The notes: generated by a model from the letters alone, not told the origin. DNA of 62,770 bases from Verrucomicrobiota bacterium (GCA_020630975.1 JAHDID010000016.1:54720-117489); one strand, 5' to 3'; shown: positions 27,404-35,709, counted from the first letter of the stretch. A program made the numbers and translations.

Positions 27404-27793
27404 ATGGGCAGGATCACAACACCAGTCAGTGTTCGAAATGCAGTCGATCAGACAAGAGAACTAAACTTCGATGCATTGGTAGACACTGGCGCCGCCTATT
27501 TATCCCTACCCACAAAATGGATGAAAGATCTAGGTGAGTTCAATCTAGTCTTAGAAGAAGAGCTCTATAACGCTACAGGGCAGATTGTCGAAGGTAAGGT
27601 AGCAGGCCCTGTCGAAATCACTATTGAGGGATTTCGGACCATTTTTTCAGAGGTGCTTTTTGTCGACATGGAAGAAGACGAAAACGGAGAATTTGAACCG
27701 CTTCTAGGTTACATCCCGATGGAGCAGGCAAACATCGCAGTCGATGTAGCAGAGCACAGACTCTTGCCATCGAAGCGAATGGATTTGAAGTGA
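27404..27793 (+). CDS. Clan AA (retropepsin-like) aspartic protease
   Basis: The 129-residue protein has a single catalytic motif ALVDTGAAYLSLP (about residues 24-36, DTGA). A hydrophobic strand follows, and the second half of the fold ends in LLGYIPMEQANIAVD (about 104-118). One DTG per chain means it must act as a dimer, as in retropepsins. Small stand-alone proteases of this kind occur in many bacteria, often near toxin or nuclease genes; their substrates are unknown. It is divergent from DinG and followed by a REP-like pair. Confidence 0.8.
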   Translation: MGRITTPVSVRNAVDQTRELNFDALVDTGAAYLSLPTKWMKDLGEFNLVLEEELYNATGQIVEGKVAGPVEITIEGFRTIFSEVLFVDMEEDENGEFEPLLGYIPMEQANIAVDVAEHRLLPSKRMDLK

Positions 27794-27807
27794 TCCCAGA
27801 TCATCAA

Positions 27808-27889
27808 GTAGATTCGACTTCAGTCGAATCAGCCTCCCTAGCAGCACAACCGCCCTCGTCACATATGATTCGACTGAAGTCGAATCTAC
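27808..27889. repeat. REP-like inverted twin with identical stems
   Basis: GTAG (27808-27811) runs into ATTCGACT-TC-AGTCGAAT (to 27829). The facing copy is GATTCGACT (27867-27875), GA, AGTCGAATC (27878-27886), then CTAC (27886-27889). The two stems are the same sequence in opposite orientation, with 36 bases between. The pair lies between the aspartic protease and PfkB stops. Confidence 0.7.
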
Positions 27890-27900
27890 GACACTTTCAA

Positions 27901-28815
27901 TTACCTCAACAAGCCAGAAACCTCACTCAGGCCTACCAATCTCCCCCGCCCCCCCAGCGCCGTCGCATTTTGCGAGGCTACCGCGCTCGCAAAAGCCGCA
28001 GCCTCGCGCACGCTCCACCCTCGTGTGTGAGCAAAAAGGAAGGCACCGTGAAAGACATCGCCACACCCCGTGGTATCTACGACTGACTCGATTGGGTAGG
28101 CTTTCTGATGAAACACCTCGCCCTCAGCCGTCGCAAACCAGCTGCCATTCGCCCCATCGGTTATTCCTACGATACTGGCACCATAGCCGATCAAATGAGG
28201 CAACTGGTCCACCACATCAGAAGAGCTGCTAGCTTTCTCCGCAAAGTCTCGAGCGACGATCAGGATATCCACCAGCTCTAAAAGCGGCTCAAATTTAGTA
28301 TCGTATCGATTCGCCCCACCATCGAAAGATACCTCTCCTCCCGCTTGCCTCACCCATCGCGCTGCCTCCACACATGCAGGCCAGTGGCGGCCGTTCAGAT
28401 GCAGGACTTTAGCTCCAGAAATAGCTTCTCGAGGCAACTCCTCAACAGTCAGCGCCTGCCAATCTCCCGGCGAAAACACAATATGCCTCTCCCCATCGCC
28501 CTGCCGCACCAGCACACTGCTCATTCCAGTCGTCTGCCCCACACCTAGCTGCAAGAAATCCGTGCTCACCCCATAGCCCTGATACTCATTCTCGACCAGT
28601 CGCCCCCGCCAATCATCGCCCACACGATCCACAATCGCACAGCTAGCACCTAGGCGAGCAGCAGCACAAAGAGCAGTCGGCACAGGCCCACCGCCCATCA
28701 TTCGACTTTCGGCTGCCTCTGTCACGCCACCCTCTTTAGGAAACTCATCGACTTGTAACAACGAGTCGATCAACGACATCCCGAGGCCAATTACATCATA
28801 TGAAGGCGTATTCAT
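27901..28815 (-). CDS. PfkB-family carbohydrate kinase
   Basis: This is a ribokinase-like sugar or nucleoside kinase of 304 residues from ATG 28815. It has an N-terminal GLGMSLIDSLLQVD, a glycine-rich RMMGGGPVPTALCAAARLG near 38-55, and the C-terminal catalytic motif VVDTTGCGDVFHGAFL (about 240-255) with the base Asp. The sugar cannot be told from sequence. A longer reading frame from 28905 adds 30 residues unlike the family, so I use the internal ATG. It is divergent from accB. Confidence 0.88.
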   Translation of the reverse strand: MNTPSYDVIGLGMSLIDSLLQVDEFPKEGGVTEAAESRMMGGGPVPTALCAAARLGASCAIVDRVGDDWRGRLVENEYQGYGVSTDFLQLGVGQTTGMSSVLVRQGDGERHIVFSPGDWQALTVEELPREAISGAKVLHLNGRHWPACVEAARWVRQAGGEVSFDGGANRYDTKFEPLLELVDILIVARDFAEKASSSSDVVDQLPHLIGYGASIVGITDGANGSWFATAEGEVFHQKAYPIESVVDTTGCGDVFHGAFLFAHTRGWSVREAAAFASAVASQNATALGGRGRLVGLSEVSGLLR

Positions 28816-28920
28816 TATTATTTTTACAGAAACGATATTCCTTATTGCGAAGGAAATCACTTTCTGCGACATTTTTGAGTTGGCTACTGTCGCAGTCGCG
28901 TCCAAATTACGGCGCTTTGA

Positions 28921-28938
28921 TGACAGGTCACCCTGTCA
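28921..28938. promoter_or_regulatory. Palindrome upstream of accB, candidate operator
   Basis: TGACAGG (28921-28927), TCAC, CCTGTCA (28932-28938) is a perfect 7-bp inverted repeat 39 bases upstream of the accB start. It may be a repressor site for fatty-acid synthesis genes or an mRNA hairpin. No T-run follows, so a terminator is unlikely. Confidence 0.45.
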
Positions 28939-28977
28939 CTTATATTTAACTTACCTTAAACCACGGAGGAATTTGTC

Positions 28978-29466
28978 GTGAACCTAGAAGAGATTGAAAC
29001 AATCGTGAAGATGATGGATGAGCATGGCTTGTCCCAGTTCAAGTTGGAGACCGATGAGTCCAAGCTAGAGCTTAAAAAAGGTGGCAACATCGATATCGAC
29101 GCAGTGCAGAAGCTGATGGCAGCCGCACCTGCTCCGATGATGGCTGCTCCAGCCGCAGCCCCAGCTCCTGCCGCCGCAGCTCCGGCTGCAGCACCAGCAG
29201 CAGACGCAGGTGGGCTACCTGCTGGAGTCGAGGAGATCACTTCACCTCTCGTTGGCACCTTCTACACTTCTGAGAAGCCAGAGGCTCCAGCTTTCGTAAA
29301 GGTCGGCGACAAAGTCTCTGCAGACACCACCGTGTGTATCGTCGAGGCGATGAAAGTCTTTAACCCCATCACCGCTGAGATCTCTGGAGAAATCACTGAG
29401 ATTTTGGTCGAGAATGGCACACCAGTTCAGTATGGCGAGCCTCTCTTCCGCGTGAAGACTGCGTAA
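28978..29466 (+). CDS. accB: Acetyl-CoA carboxylase biotin carboxyl carrier protein
   Basis: It carries the biotin that accepts carboxylate from AccC and passes it to the carboxyltransferase, the first step of fatty-acid synthesis. The 162-residue protein has an N-terminal alpha-helical part, an Ala/Pro-rich hinge (about 44-80) and a C-terminal biotinyl domain, with the biotin lysine in VEAMKVFN (K126). The start is GTG 28978, supported by a strong ribosome site GGAGGA at 28965-28970 with a 7-base spacer. It is followed by accC after 49 bases. Confidence 0.97.
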   Translation: MNLEEIETIVKMMDEHGLSQFKLETDESKLELKKGGNIDIDAVQKLMAAAPAPMMAAPAAAPAPAAAAPAAAPAADAGGLPAGVEEITSPLVGTFYTSEKPEAPAFVKVGDKVSADTTVCIVEAMKVFNPITAEISGEITEILVENGTPVQYGEPLFRVKTA

Positions 29467-29515
29467 CCCGCTTTCCCGCTAAAACAGCACTTACACAACA
29501 GACACTGGGTCTAGC

Positions 29516-30904
29516 ATGTTCAAAAATATTCTTGTCGCTAACCGAGGCGAGATCGCACTCCGTGTGATCCGAGCAGCAAAGGAGCTAGGAGTGGCTACTA
29601 CAGCCGTCTACTCCGAGGCAGATGCCGACTCCATGCACGTGCAGCTGGCAGACAATGCCATCTGTATCGGCCCAGCACCGAGTGCTGAGTCTTACCTGAA
29701 GATCGATACCATCATGGCAGCGGCGGAGATCGCCAATGTCGATGCTGTCCACCCAGGCTATGGCTTCCTTTCAGAGAATCCTCACTTCGCAGACATCTGT
29801 GAGCAGGCTAAACTGAAATTCATCGGGCCCTCATCCGCTGTCATCGCACAGATGGGTGATAAAAACGAGGCGCGTGCGACTGCTGTCCGCTGCGGTGTCC
29901 CAGTGACTCCCGGTAGTAAAGGCATCGTCGAGACTGAGGAAGACGCGATCCGCGTGGCCGAAGAGATCGGCTACCCCGTCATGGTCAAAGCCAGTGCTGG
30001 TGGCGGTGGCCGCGGTATGCGCCCAGTCATGAACAAAGGCAGCCTGATCTCCGCATTCAATGCTGCGAGAACAGAGGCCATGGCTTGCTTTGGCTCAGAC
30101 GAAGTTTATTTCGAGAAGCTGGTGGAAAATCCACACCACGTCGAGTTTCAGATCGCTGCTGACTCGCACGGCAATGTCTGTGAGCTAGGCGAGCGCGACT
30201 GCTCCATGCAGCGCCGCAACCAGAAGATCATCGAGGAGACACCATCGCCACTACTCACGCCGAAGCTGCGCGAAGAGATGGCAGAGGCCTCCAGAAATCT
30301 CGTGTCCCAGATAGGGTACGAGAACTGCGGAACCATCGAGTACCTCGTCGACGACAAGGGCAACTTCTACTTCATGGAGATGAACACTCGTATCCAGGTA
30401 GAGCACCCGATCACCGAAGAGGTGCGCGGCTGCGACCTGATCAAAGAGCAGATCCGCATCGCTGCGGGGGCAGAGCTATCCGACCACGTGCTCAAGAGTG
30501 AGAGCCGTGGCCATTCTATCGAGTGCCGTATCAATGCTGAGGATCCATACCGCAACTTTGCACCGAGCCCGGGCAAGATTAATCTCTTCTACGCCCCAGG
30601 TGGCCGTGGAGTGCGTGTCGATACCCACGTCTACAGTGGCTACACCGTGCCGCCAAACTACGACTCGATGATCGCCAAGCTCATCGTGACTGGTGCCAAC
30701 CGCGAGATCGCCATCGCCCGTATGAACCGCGCTCTCAATGAGTTCGTCATCAAAGGTATCAAGACTACGATCCCATTCCAGGCATCCATCCTGAAGCACA
30801 AAGCCTTCCAGGACGGCGACTACAACATCGGCTGGGTCGAGCAGTTCCTCAATTCTCAGCCAGATCCACCCCAGCTCCCTGAGATCGAGCTGGACGGTGA
30901 GTAG
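29516..30904 (+). CDS. accC: Acetyl-CoA carboxylase biotin carboxylase
   Basis: This ATP-grasp enzyme carboxylates biotin on AccB. The length (462) is normal. It has an N-terminal biotin-carboxylase fold starting NILVANRGEIALRVIRAA, the glycine-rich KASAGGGGRGM loop near 160-170, and the catalytic EMNTRIQVEHPITEE near 286-300. It forms a short operon with accB, closed by the terminator at 30936. The carboxyltransferase genes accA and accD are not in the window. Confidence 0.97.
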   Translation: MFKNILVANRGEIALRVIRAAKELGVATTAVYSEADADSMHVQLADNAICIGPAPSAESYLKIDTIMAAAEIANVDAVHPGYGFLSENPHFADICEQAKLKFIGPSSAVIAQMGDKNEARATAVRCGVPVTPGSKGIVETEEDAIRVAEEIGYPVMVKASAGGGGRGMRPVMNKGSLISAFNAARTEAMACFGSDEVYFEKLVENPHHVEFQIAADSHGNVCELGERDCSMQRRNQKIIEETPSPLLTPKLREEMAEASRNLVSQIGYENCGTIEYLVDDKGNFYFMEMNTRIQVEHPITEEVRGCDLIKEQIRIAAGAELSDHVLKSESRGHSIECRINAEDPYRNFAPSPGKINLFYAPGGRGVRVDTHVYSGYTVPPNYDSMIAKLIVTGANREIAIARMNRALNEFVIKGIKTTIPFQASILKHKAFQDGDYNIGWVEQFLNSQPDPPQLPEIELDGE

Positions 30905-30935
30905 TCTCGTAGGATTGTAATATTTTTTTTCGGAT

Positions 30936-30975
30936 AGAGGGTCGATAGTCATACACTGTCGACCCTCTGTTTTTT
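30936..30975 (+). terminator. Rho-independent terminator of accBC
   Basis: AGAGGGTCGATAG (30936-30948) pairs with CTGTCGACCCTCT (30956-30968) through a 7-base loop, with one G-T pair, and is followed by GTTTTTTC. The strong GC stem plus T-run make this the clearest intrinsic terminator in the window. Confidence 0.9.
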
Positions 30976-30999
30976 CTACTAAAAACAAGCAATTCACAG

Positions 31000-31077
31000 C
31001 CGGTTTCTAACCTCTAGAAATAGAAATGTTAACCTTGCTAAAAAACCGGTCGACGAATGTGAGCATTACTTCACATT
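31000..31077. promoter_or_regulatory. Inverted repeats in the purM leader
   Basis: CCGGTTT (31000-31006) pairs with AAACCGG (31043-31049). Then AATGTGA (31056-31062), an 8-base gap and TCACATT (31070-31077 region) form a second palindrome ending 17 bases before the purM ATG. The second resembles a TGTGA/TCACA operator with wider spacing than CRP sites. It may be the site for purine control, but no known PurR box is matched. Confidence 0.4.
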
Positions 31078-31093
31078 AGCGAAACACAGCTAG

Positions 31094-32089
31094 ATGAGCG
31101 ACGAAGAATTCACATACAAAGGAGCCGGGGTAGACATCAAAGAAGCCGCCGCTCTGGTCGGCGATATCAACACCCTGCGCCAGCGCACCGAGGGGACTCG
31201 CAAGCTGATGCAGTCCTTCGGGCTGTTCGCTGCCACCTACGATCTCAGCGACTATGACGAGCCCGTCATCATGACTGGCTGCGACGGTGTCGGCACCAAG
31301 CTGGAGCTCCTACTCGAGCACGACCAGCTGGAGATCGCAGGCAAAGACCTCGTAGCGATGAATGTGAATGACATCCTCACCACCGGTGGAGATCCGCTCA
31401 TGTTTCTCGACTACATCGGAGTCGGCCGTATCGATAAGTCCAAGATCAAACGACTGATCGCAGGTATGTCAGAGCACCTCGATAGCTGCGACTGTATCCT
31501 AGCAGGCGGAGAGACCGCAGAGATGCCCGGTATCGTGCCCGATGGCTTGATCGAGCTGAGTGGATTTGCTGTAGGTGCAGGTGAGAAAAGCGAGCTCATC
31601 GATCCCACCACTATCGAGGTAGGCGACGTCCTAGTCGGCTACCCTTCAGACGGCTTCCATGCCAATGGCTGGAGCCTGATCCGTAAGATTCTAGCAGCCT
31701 TCCCAGACGAGGTGTCCGAGGCCGAGCTAGTCGAGCTACTCGCTCCGACTCGCCTCTACCATGACGTGATAGCCGCCCTACGCGATGCCAAAGTCAACAT
31801 CCGCGCCATGGCCCACATCACTGGCGGTGGACTACCAGAAAACCTCGAGCGCCTGCTCGACGATAAAGGCGCCAAACTCGAGATCCCGCGCTGGGAGCTC
31901 GGAGCTGTGCAAAAGATCCTACAACACGTCGAGGATCAGGAAGCCATCAACACTTTCAACATGGGCTGGGGCTGGGTCGCCATCGTCCCAGCCGATCAGG
32001 CCGACCTCGCTGTAGCCAGCCACCCTGGAGCGCGAGTCCTAGGCGAGATCGATAGCACTGGCGAAGTCAGCGTGACGATCGAAGGCTAG
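31094..32089 (+). CDS. purM: Phosphoribosylformylglycinamidine cyclo-ligase (AIR synthetase)
   Basis: It closes the imidazole ring to form AIR in purine synthesis, using ATP. The 331-residue protein has family landmarks YKGAGVDIKEAAALV near the start, MTGCDGVGTKLELL (about 56-69), DILTTGGDPLMFLDYIG (about 96-112), GGETAEMPG and the glycine-rich HITGGGLPENL. It is followed 53 bases later by purF on the same strand, a two-gene purine unit. Confidence 0.96.
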   Translation: MSDEEFTYKGAGVDIKEAAALVGDINTLRQRTEGTRKLMQSFGLFAATYDLSDYDEPVIMTGCDGVGTKLELLLEHDQLEIAGKDLVAMNVNDILTTGGDPLMFLDYIGVGRIDKSKIKRLIAGMSEHLDSCDCILAGGETAEMPGIVPDGLIELSGFAVGAGEKSELIDPTTIEVGDVLVGYPSDGFHANGWSLIRKILAAFPDEVSEAELVELLAPTRLYHDVIAALRDAKVNIRAMAHITGGGLPENLERLLDDKGAKLEIPRWELGAVQKILQHVEDQEAINTFNMGWGWVAIVPADQADLAVASHPGARVLGEIDSTGEVSVTIEG

Positions 32090-32142
32090 AGAATCCACGA
32101 GCTTTTCCCAACACACACGAAACAAACCTGCCAGACAAGATC

Positions 32143-34092
32143 ATGAGCGATACCCTCACTCACGAATGCGGCCTCGCCTTTGTCCGACTCAAGCACGACA
32201 TCGGCTACTACAGGGAGAAATATGGCACCTGCCTCTGGGGCTACCAGCGCCTCATGCTGCTCATGGAAAAGCAGCACAACCGAGGCCAAGACGGCATCGG
32301 TATCGGCTGCTGCAAGCTCAACATGCCTATCGGCCAGCCCTACATCTTCCGCGATCGCTCAGCCGAGCGCGACTCGCTGGTAAAGATGATGGAGTCTCAG
32401 CTCACTGACTACGCTGAGCTCAAGCAGGCAGGCATCATCGATGAAAATTCGCAAGACTTTGCCGCACAGGTGAAGCGCCACTTTCAGTTCGGCGGAGAGG
32501 TGCTCCTCGGCCATCTGCGCTACGGCACCTCTGGAGAGTTTGGCGAAGGCGGCTGCCACCCCTTCATCCGCCGATCGAATTACCCCACCAAAACTCTGAT
32601 GGTGGCGGGCAACTTCAACATGACCAACGCCCGCGATCTGAATCACCACCTGATCGATCGCGGCCAGCATCCCGTCTTCGCGACCGATACGCAGACCGTG
32701 CTGGAGGAGATCGGCTACCATCTCGACCTCGCTCACGACCACATCTACCGCCGCGAACGCGACAAAGGCACCAATGGCAGAGACATCCCTGCCCACATAT
32801 CCGACGAGCTCGATGTGGCTCGGCTCATCTTTGAGTGTGGCAAAATCTGGGACGGTGGCTACACCATCGGCGGTATTGTCGGCAATGGCGATGCCTTTGT
32901 CCTGCGCGACCCCAATGGCATCCGCCCCTGCCACTACTACGAGGACGATGAGGTGATCGCCTTCGCCAGTGAGCGAGCCCCTCTGATGACAGTATTCGCC
33001 TGCGAAGAAGAGAACGTGAACGAACTACCTGCTGGGCACGTAGCGGTGATCAAGCACAACCAAGACACTCCGCAGTGCGATCTACAGATCTCGCCTTTCA
33101 GCAACCCTCAGCCCTACACACCCTGCTCTTTCGAGCGCATCTACTTCTCTCGCCCCAATGATCCCGATATCTATCAGGAGCGCAAGGCACTCGGTGGCAC
33201 TATGATCCACCAGATCCTCAAAGAGATCGATAACGACCTAGAGAATACCGTCTTCAGCTTCGTGCCAAATACCGCAGAAATCGCCTACCACGGCATGATG
33301 GGGGCCCTGCGCCAACACCGCCGAGGAGAGGTGCGCGACCAACTGGTGGAAGCCCAAAAATCTGGCACCCTCGATCAAGACCTGATCGACGAACTAATCA
33401 TGCGCAACTGGCCCCGAGCCGAAAAGATCGCGCACAAAGATGTGAAGATGCGCACCTTCATCTCCCAGGAGAAAGGCCGCGACCAAATGGTCTCCCACGT
33501 CTACGACATCTCCTACGGTGTCGTCAAAGAGACCGACAATCTGGTGGTCATGGACGACTCCATCGTCCGTGGCACCACCCTGCAGAAGTCCATTCTCAAG
33601 ATCCTCGCCAAGACCAATCCAAAGAAAATCATCATCGCGTCGACTGCCCCACAGATCCGTTATCCGGACTGCTACGGTATCGATATGTCCGAGCTAGGCA
33701 AGTTCATCGCCTTCCGCGCAGCCGAGCGCCTACTCATCCGTAGAGGTCAGCAGTCCCTGCTAGGCGATGTTCACAAGGCCTGTCTCGAAGAGCTGAAAAA
33801 GCCTGACCACGAGATGGTCAACGCCATGCAGCAGCTCTACGCACCACTCACCGACGAGGATATCTCCGCCGAAATCAGCGCCATGGTGAAGCCAGAAGAC
33901 ATCGCCTGGGACGGCGAAGTCTGCGTCGTCTACCAAAGCATCGAGAACCTTCACAAAGCCATACCCGTGCACAACGGAGATTGGTACTTCACCGGCAACT
34001 ACCCGACTCCAGGCGGCAACCGCGTGGCTAACCAATCACTGGTTTCGTACTTTGAGGGTAGCACCGCGCGACCATACGATAGCTTTCTGTAG
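32143..34092 (+). CDS. purF: Amidophosphoribosyltransferase, long form
   Basis: It commits PRPP to purine synthesis using glutamine. The N-terminal Ntn nucleophile would be Cys9 after removal of MSDTLTHE, followed by GLAFVRL and HNRGQDGIGI. The C-terminal PRTase has the PRPP loop VVMDDSIVRGTTL (about 463-475). At 649 residues it is about 150 longer than E. coli PurF, with insertions in both domains, matching the long class I recall from Bacteroidetes and Verrucomicrobiota. No cysteine cluster for an Fe-S site as in Bacillus PurF is evident. Confidence 0.92.
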   Translation: MSDTLTHECGLAFVRLKHDIGYYREKYGTCLWGYQRLMLLMEKQHNRGQDGIGIGCCKLNMPIGQPYIFRDRSAERDSLVKMMESQLTDYAELKQAGIIDENSQDFAAQVKRHFQFGGEVLLGHLRYGTSGEFGEGGCHPFIRRSNYPTKTLMVAGNFNMTNARDLNHHLIDRGQHPVFATDTQTVLEEIGYHLDLAHDHIYRRERDKGTNGRDIPAHISDELDVARLIFECGKIWDGGYTIGGIVGNGDAFVLRDPNGIRPCHYYEDDEVIAFASERAPLMTVFACEEENVNELPAGHVAVIKHNQDTPQCDLQISPFSNPQPYTPCSFERIYFSRPNDPDIYQERKALGGTMIHQILKEIDNDLENTVFSFVPNTAEIAYHGMMGALRQHRRGEVRDQLVEAQKSGTLDQDLIDELIMRNWPRAEKIAHKDVKMRTFISQEKGRDQMVSHVYDISYGVVKETDNLVVMDDSIVRGTTLQKSILKILAKTNPKKIIIASTAPQIRYPDCYGIDMSELGKFIAFRAAERLLIRRGQQSLLGDVHKACLEELKKPDHEMVNAMQQLYAPLTDEDISAEISAMVKPEDIAWDGEVCVVYQSIENLHKAIPVHNGDWYFTGNYPTPGGNRVANQSLVSYFEGSTARPYDSFL

Positions 34093-34137
34093 CTAGTAAG
34101 GAATCTAACTGCTAGCGTGCAACAGCCGAAACACCTC

Positions 34138-34175
34138 TTGCCCAAATTGGCAAAAGTCTGATACAGTGTCAGACA
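34138..34175 (+). promoter_or_regulatory. Antitoxin promoter/operator, predicted leaderless
   Basis: TTGCCC (34138-34143), an 18-base gap and TACAGT (34162-34167) fit a weak sigma-70 promoter. Its start point would fall at 34174-34175, the A of the antitoxin ATG. A 19-bp near-perfect palindrome, GTCTGATAC-A-GTGTCAGAC (34156-34174), covers the -10 element and stops at the ATG. This is the expected layout for autorepression by an antitoxin and for a leaderless mRNA. Confidence 0.55.
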
Positions 34176-34423
34176 TGACTCAGTTCACAGCCCGAGACCT
34201 TGACCGAAAATGCGCCTCAGTATTGCAGGCATGCGACGAAGAGGGTGAGGTTAAAATCACCCACAGGGACGGGCGCACCTATCGCCTCCTCAGAGAACCG
34301 ACTCAAAATGATGAGGTCAAGGTGCCGGACTTTGCAGCCCGCCATACCGCTATGGGATTTGAAGAACCAATCTCAAAAGCAGTGACTGACGCGGTCGACA
34401 AAGCGATGACCGAAAACCGGTAG
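34175..34423 (+). CDS. Putative antitoxin (Phd/VapB-like)
   Basis: The 82-residue protein from ATG 34175 starts with a likely DNA-binding part, MTQFTARDLDRKCASVLQAC, then VKITHRDGRTYRLLRE, as in Phd/YefM-like folds. An acidic/helical tail follows that could wrap a toxin. A GTG at 34166 would add three residues but lies inside the palindrome. It is followed after 16 bases by a PIN-domain gene, so a type II toxin-antitoxin pair is very likely. Confidence 0.75.
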   Translation: MTQFTARDLDRKCASVLQACDEEGEVKITHRDGRTYRLLREPTQNDEVKVPDFAARHTAMGFEEPISKAVTDAVDKAMTENR

Positions 34424-34439
34424 CAGGAAAGGTAAAACG

Positions 34440-34907
34440 GTGAACAAGATGGAAGTTTATGCTGACTCAAATGTCTTCGTTCGACTTTACCTGCCACAAT
34501 TCGAGACTCCAAGAGCAATTCAAATTGTATCCGGACTATCAGGATCTTTCTTACCCATTTCTTGGCTTCACGAAGTAGAGATATGCGCAGCTATCGAACA
34601 AATGCGCTTTCATTCTAAAAACGGAGCGGGCCCCTCGGTAACACCAGAACAGGCCATGGTCGCTCAGGCCCAATTCACCAGTGACATTTATGGTGAGTCC
34701 TTCTGTAGACGCGTCACATTCCAGCCCTCAAAACTCGCAGCTCAGGCGAAAGACTTAGCACTTCGTTACAGTGCAAACACAGGCCAAAAAACTTACGACA
34801 TACTCCATGTTGCTCAGGCTTTAGATTTAGGCTGCAACACTTTCTGGTCATTCGATAAAAAAGCTAATCAACTAGCGAAATCTGAGGGCTTAGATACAAT
34901 CGAATAA
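34440..34907 (+). CDS. PIN-domain toxin (VapC-like ribonuclease)
   Basis: The 155-residue PIN protein has acidic residues expected for a metal-dependent RNase: Asp9 in YADSNVFVRLY, Glu in LHEVEICAAI (about 43), Asp in TYDILHVAQAL (about 118) and Asp in WSFDKKANQLA (about 138). Characterised VapC toxins cut tRNA or rRNA. The GTG at 34440 is preferred over the ATG at 34449 because AGGAAAGG (34425-34432) is 7 bases upstream of it. It is paired with the upstream antitoxin. Confidence 0.85.
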   Translation: MNKMEVYADSNVFVRLYLPQFETPRAIQIVSGLSGSFLPISWLHEVEICAAIEQMRFHSKNGAGPSVTPEQAMVAQAQFTSDIYGESFCRRVTFQPSKLAAQAKDLALRYSANTGQKTYDILHVAQALDLGCNTFWSFDKKANQLAKSEGLDTIE

Positions 34908-34947
34908 GGGATCTAGGCCCCTAAAGCAATCCCTACCCAAGATTAAA

Positions 34948-35709
34948 ATGCGCATCCACCTGCTTAGCGATCTGCACCAGGAATTTGGTAAGACCGAAAT
35001 CCCTCAAGTCGACTGCGATCTCATTGTTTTAGCTGGTGACATCTCTACCAAGACAAACGCTCTAGAGTGGATACGCGAATTAAATAGTGAGACTCCGGTC
35101 GTTTACGTAAGCGGCAATCACGAATGCTACGGCACAAAATGGCCTCGTATCATTGAGAAACTACAAGAGCAGACCCAAAACTCTCATATCCATGTTTTAG
35201 AGAACCAAGCCATATCAATCAACGGCTGGACCATATGGGGTGCTACCCTGTGGACCGATATGTGCCTGATGGGCGATTGGCAGATTGGCTGCTACGTCGC
35301 CAACTCCTCGATGAATGATTACAAGCGGATTCGAAACTCCGCTCAAGGCTACCGAAAGCTAACAGCCAACGACACTCGATTGGCTCACATACAGAGTATT
35401 TCAGCACTTGAGAATTTCCTATCTCAAAACAATTCCCAGAAAAGCATCATCGTCACTCATCATGCCCCATCCATCCTATCCGTCTCCCCAGATCGCAGAA
35501 AGGATACACTTGCAGCAGCCTACGCCTCACATTTAGACAACCTCATTTCAGAGTATCAGCCAGCGCTCTGGCTACACGGCCACACTCATTACAGCTGCGA
35601 CTACTGGTTGGGGGAGACTAGAGTCATTTCAAACCCTCAGGCTTACCCTGGAGATATTAATCCTTATTTCGATCCAGGATTTTCTATCAACCTAGAAGAG
35701 CCCAAGTGA
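34948..35709 (+). CDS. Calcineurin-like metallophosphoesterase
   Basis: The 253-residue protein has the full metal-binding series: SDLHQE (about 7-12), LAGDIS (about 31-36), SGNHECYG (about 55-62), VTHHAPS (about 170-176) and LHGHTHYS (about 210-217). It has no signal peptide, so it acts in the cytosol on an unknown phosphoester. It lies 40 bases after the PIN gene on the same strand, but nothing ties it to the toxin-antitoxin pair. Confidence 0.9.
   Translation: MRIHLLSDLHQEFGKTEIPQVDCDLIVLAGDISTKTNALEWIRELNSETPVVYVSGNHECYGTKWPRIIEKLQEQTQNSHIHVLENQAISINGWTIWGATLWTDMCLMGDWQIGCYVANSSMNDYKRIRNSAQGYRKLTANDTRLAHIQSISALENFLSQNNSQKSIIVTHHAPSILSVSPDRRKDTLAAAYASHLDNLISEYQPALWLHGHTHYSCDYWLGETRVISNPQAYPGDINPYFDPGFSINLEEPK

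Noticed and set aside
30311-30320. A further ATAGGGTAC match inside accC
   Set aside because: It is part of conserved coding sequence (Ile-Gly-Tyr), lacks the 21-bp partner, and is not upstream of a gene.
34948-35709. The phosphoesterase as a third member of the toxin-antitoxin operon
   Set aside because: The 40-base gap and a common housekeeping fold give no reason to link it.
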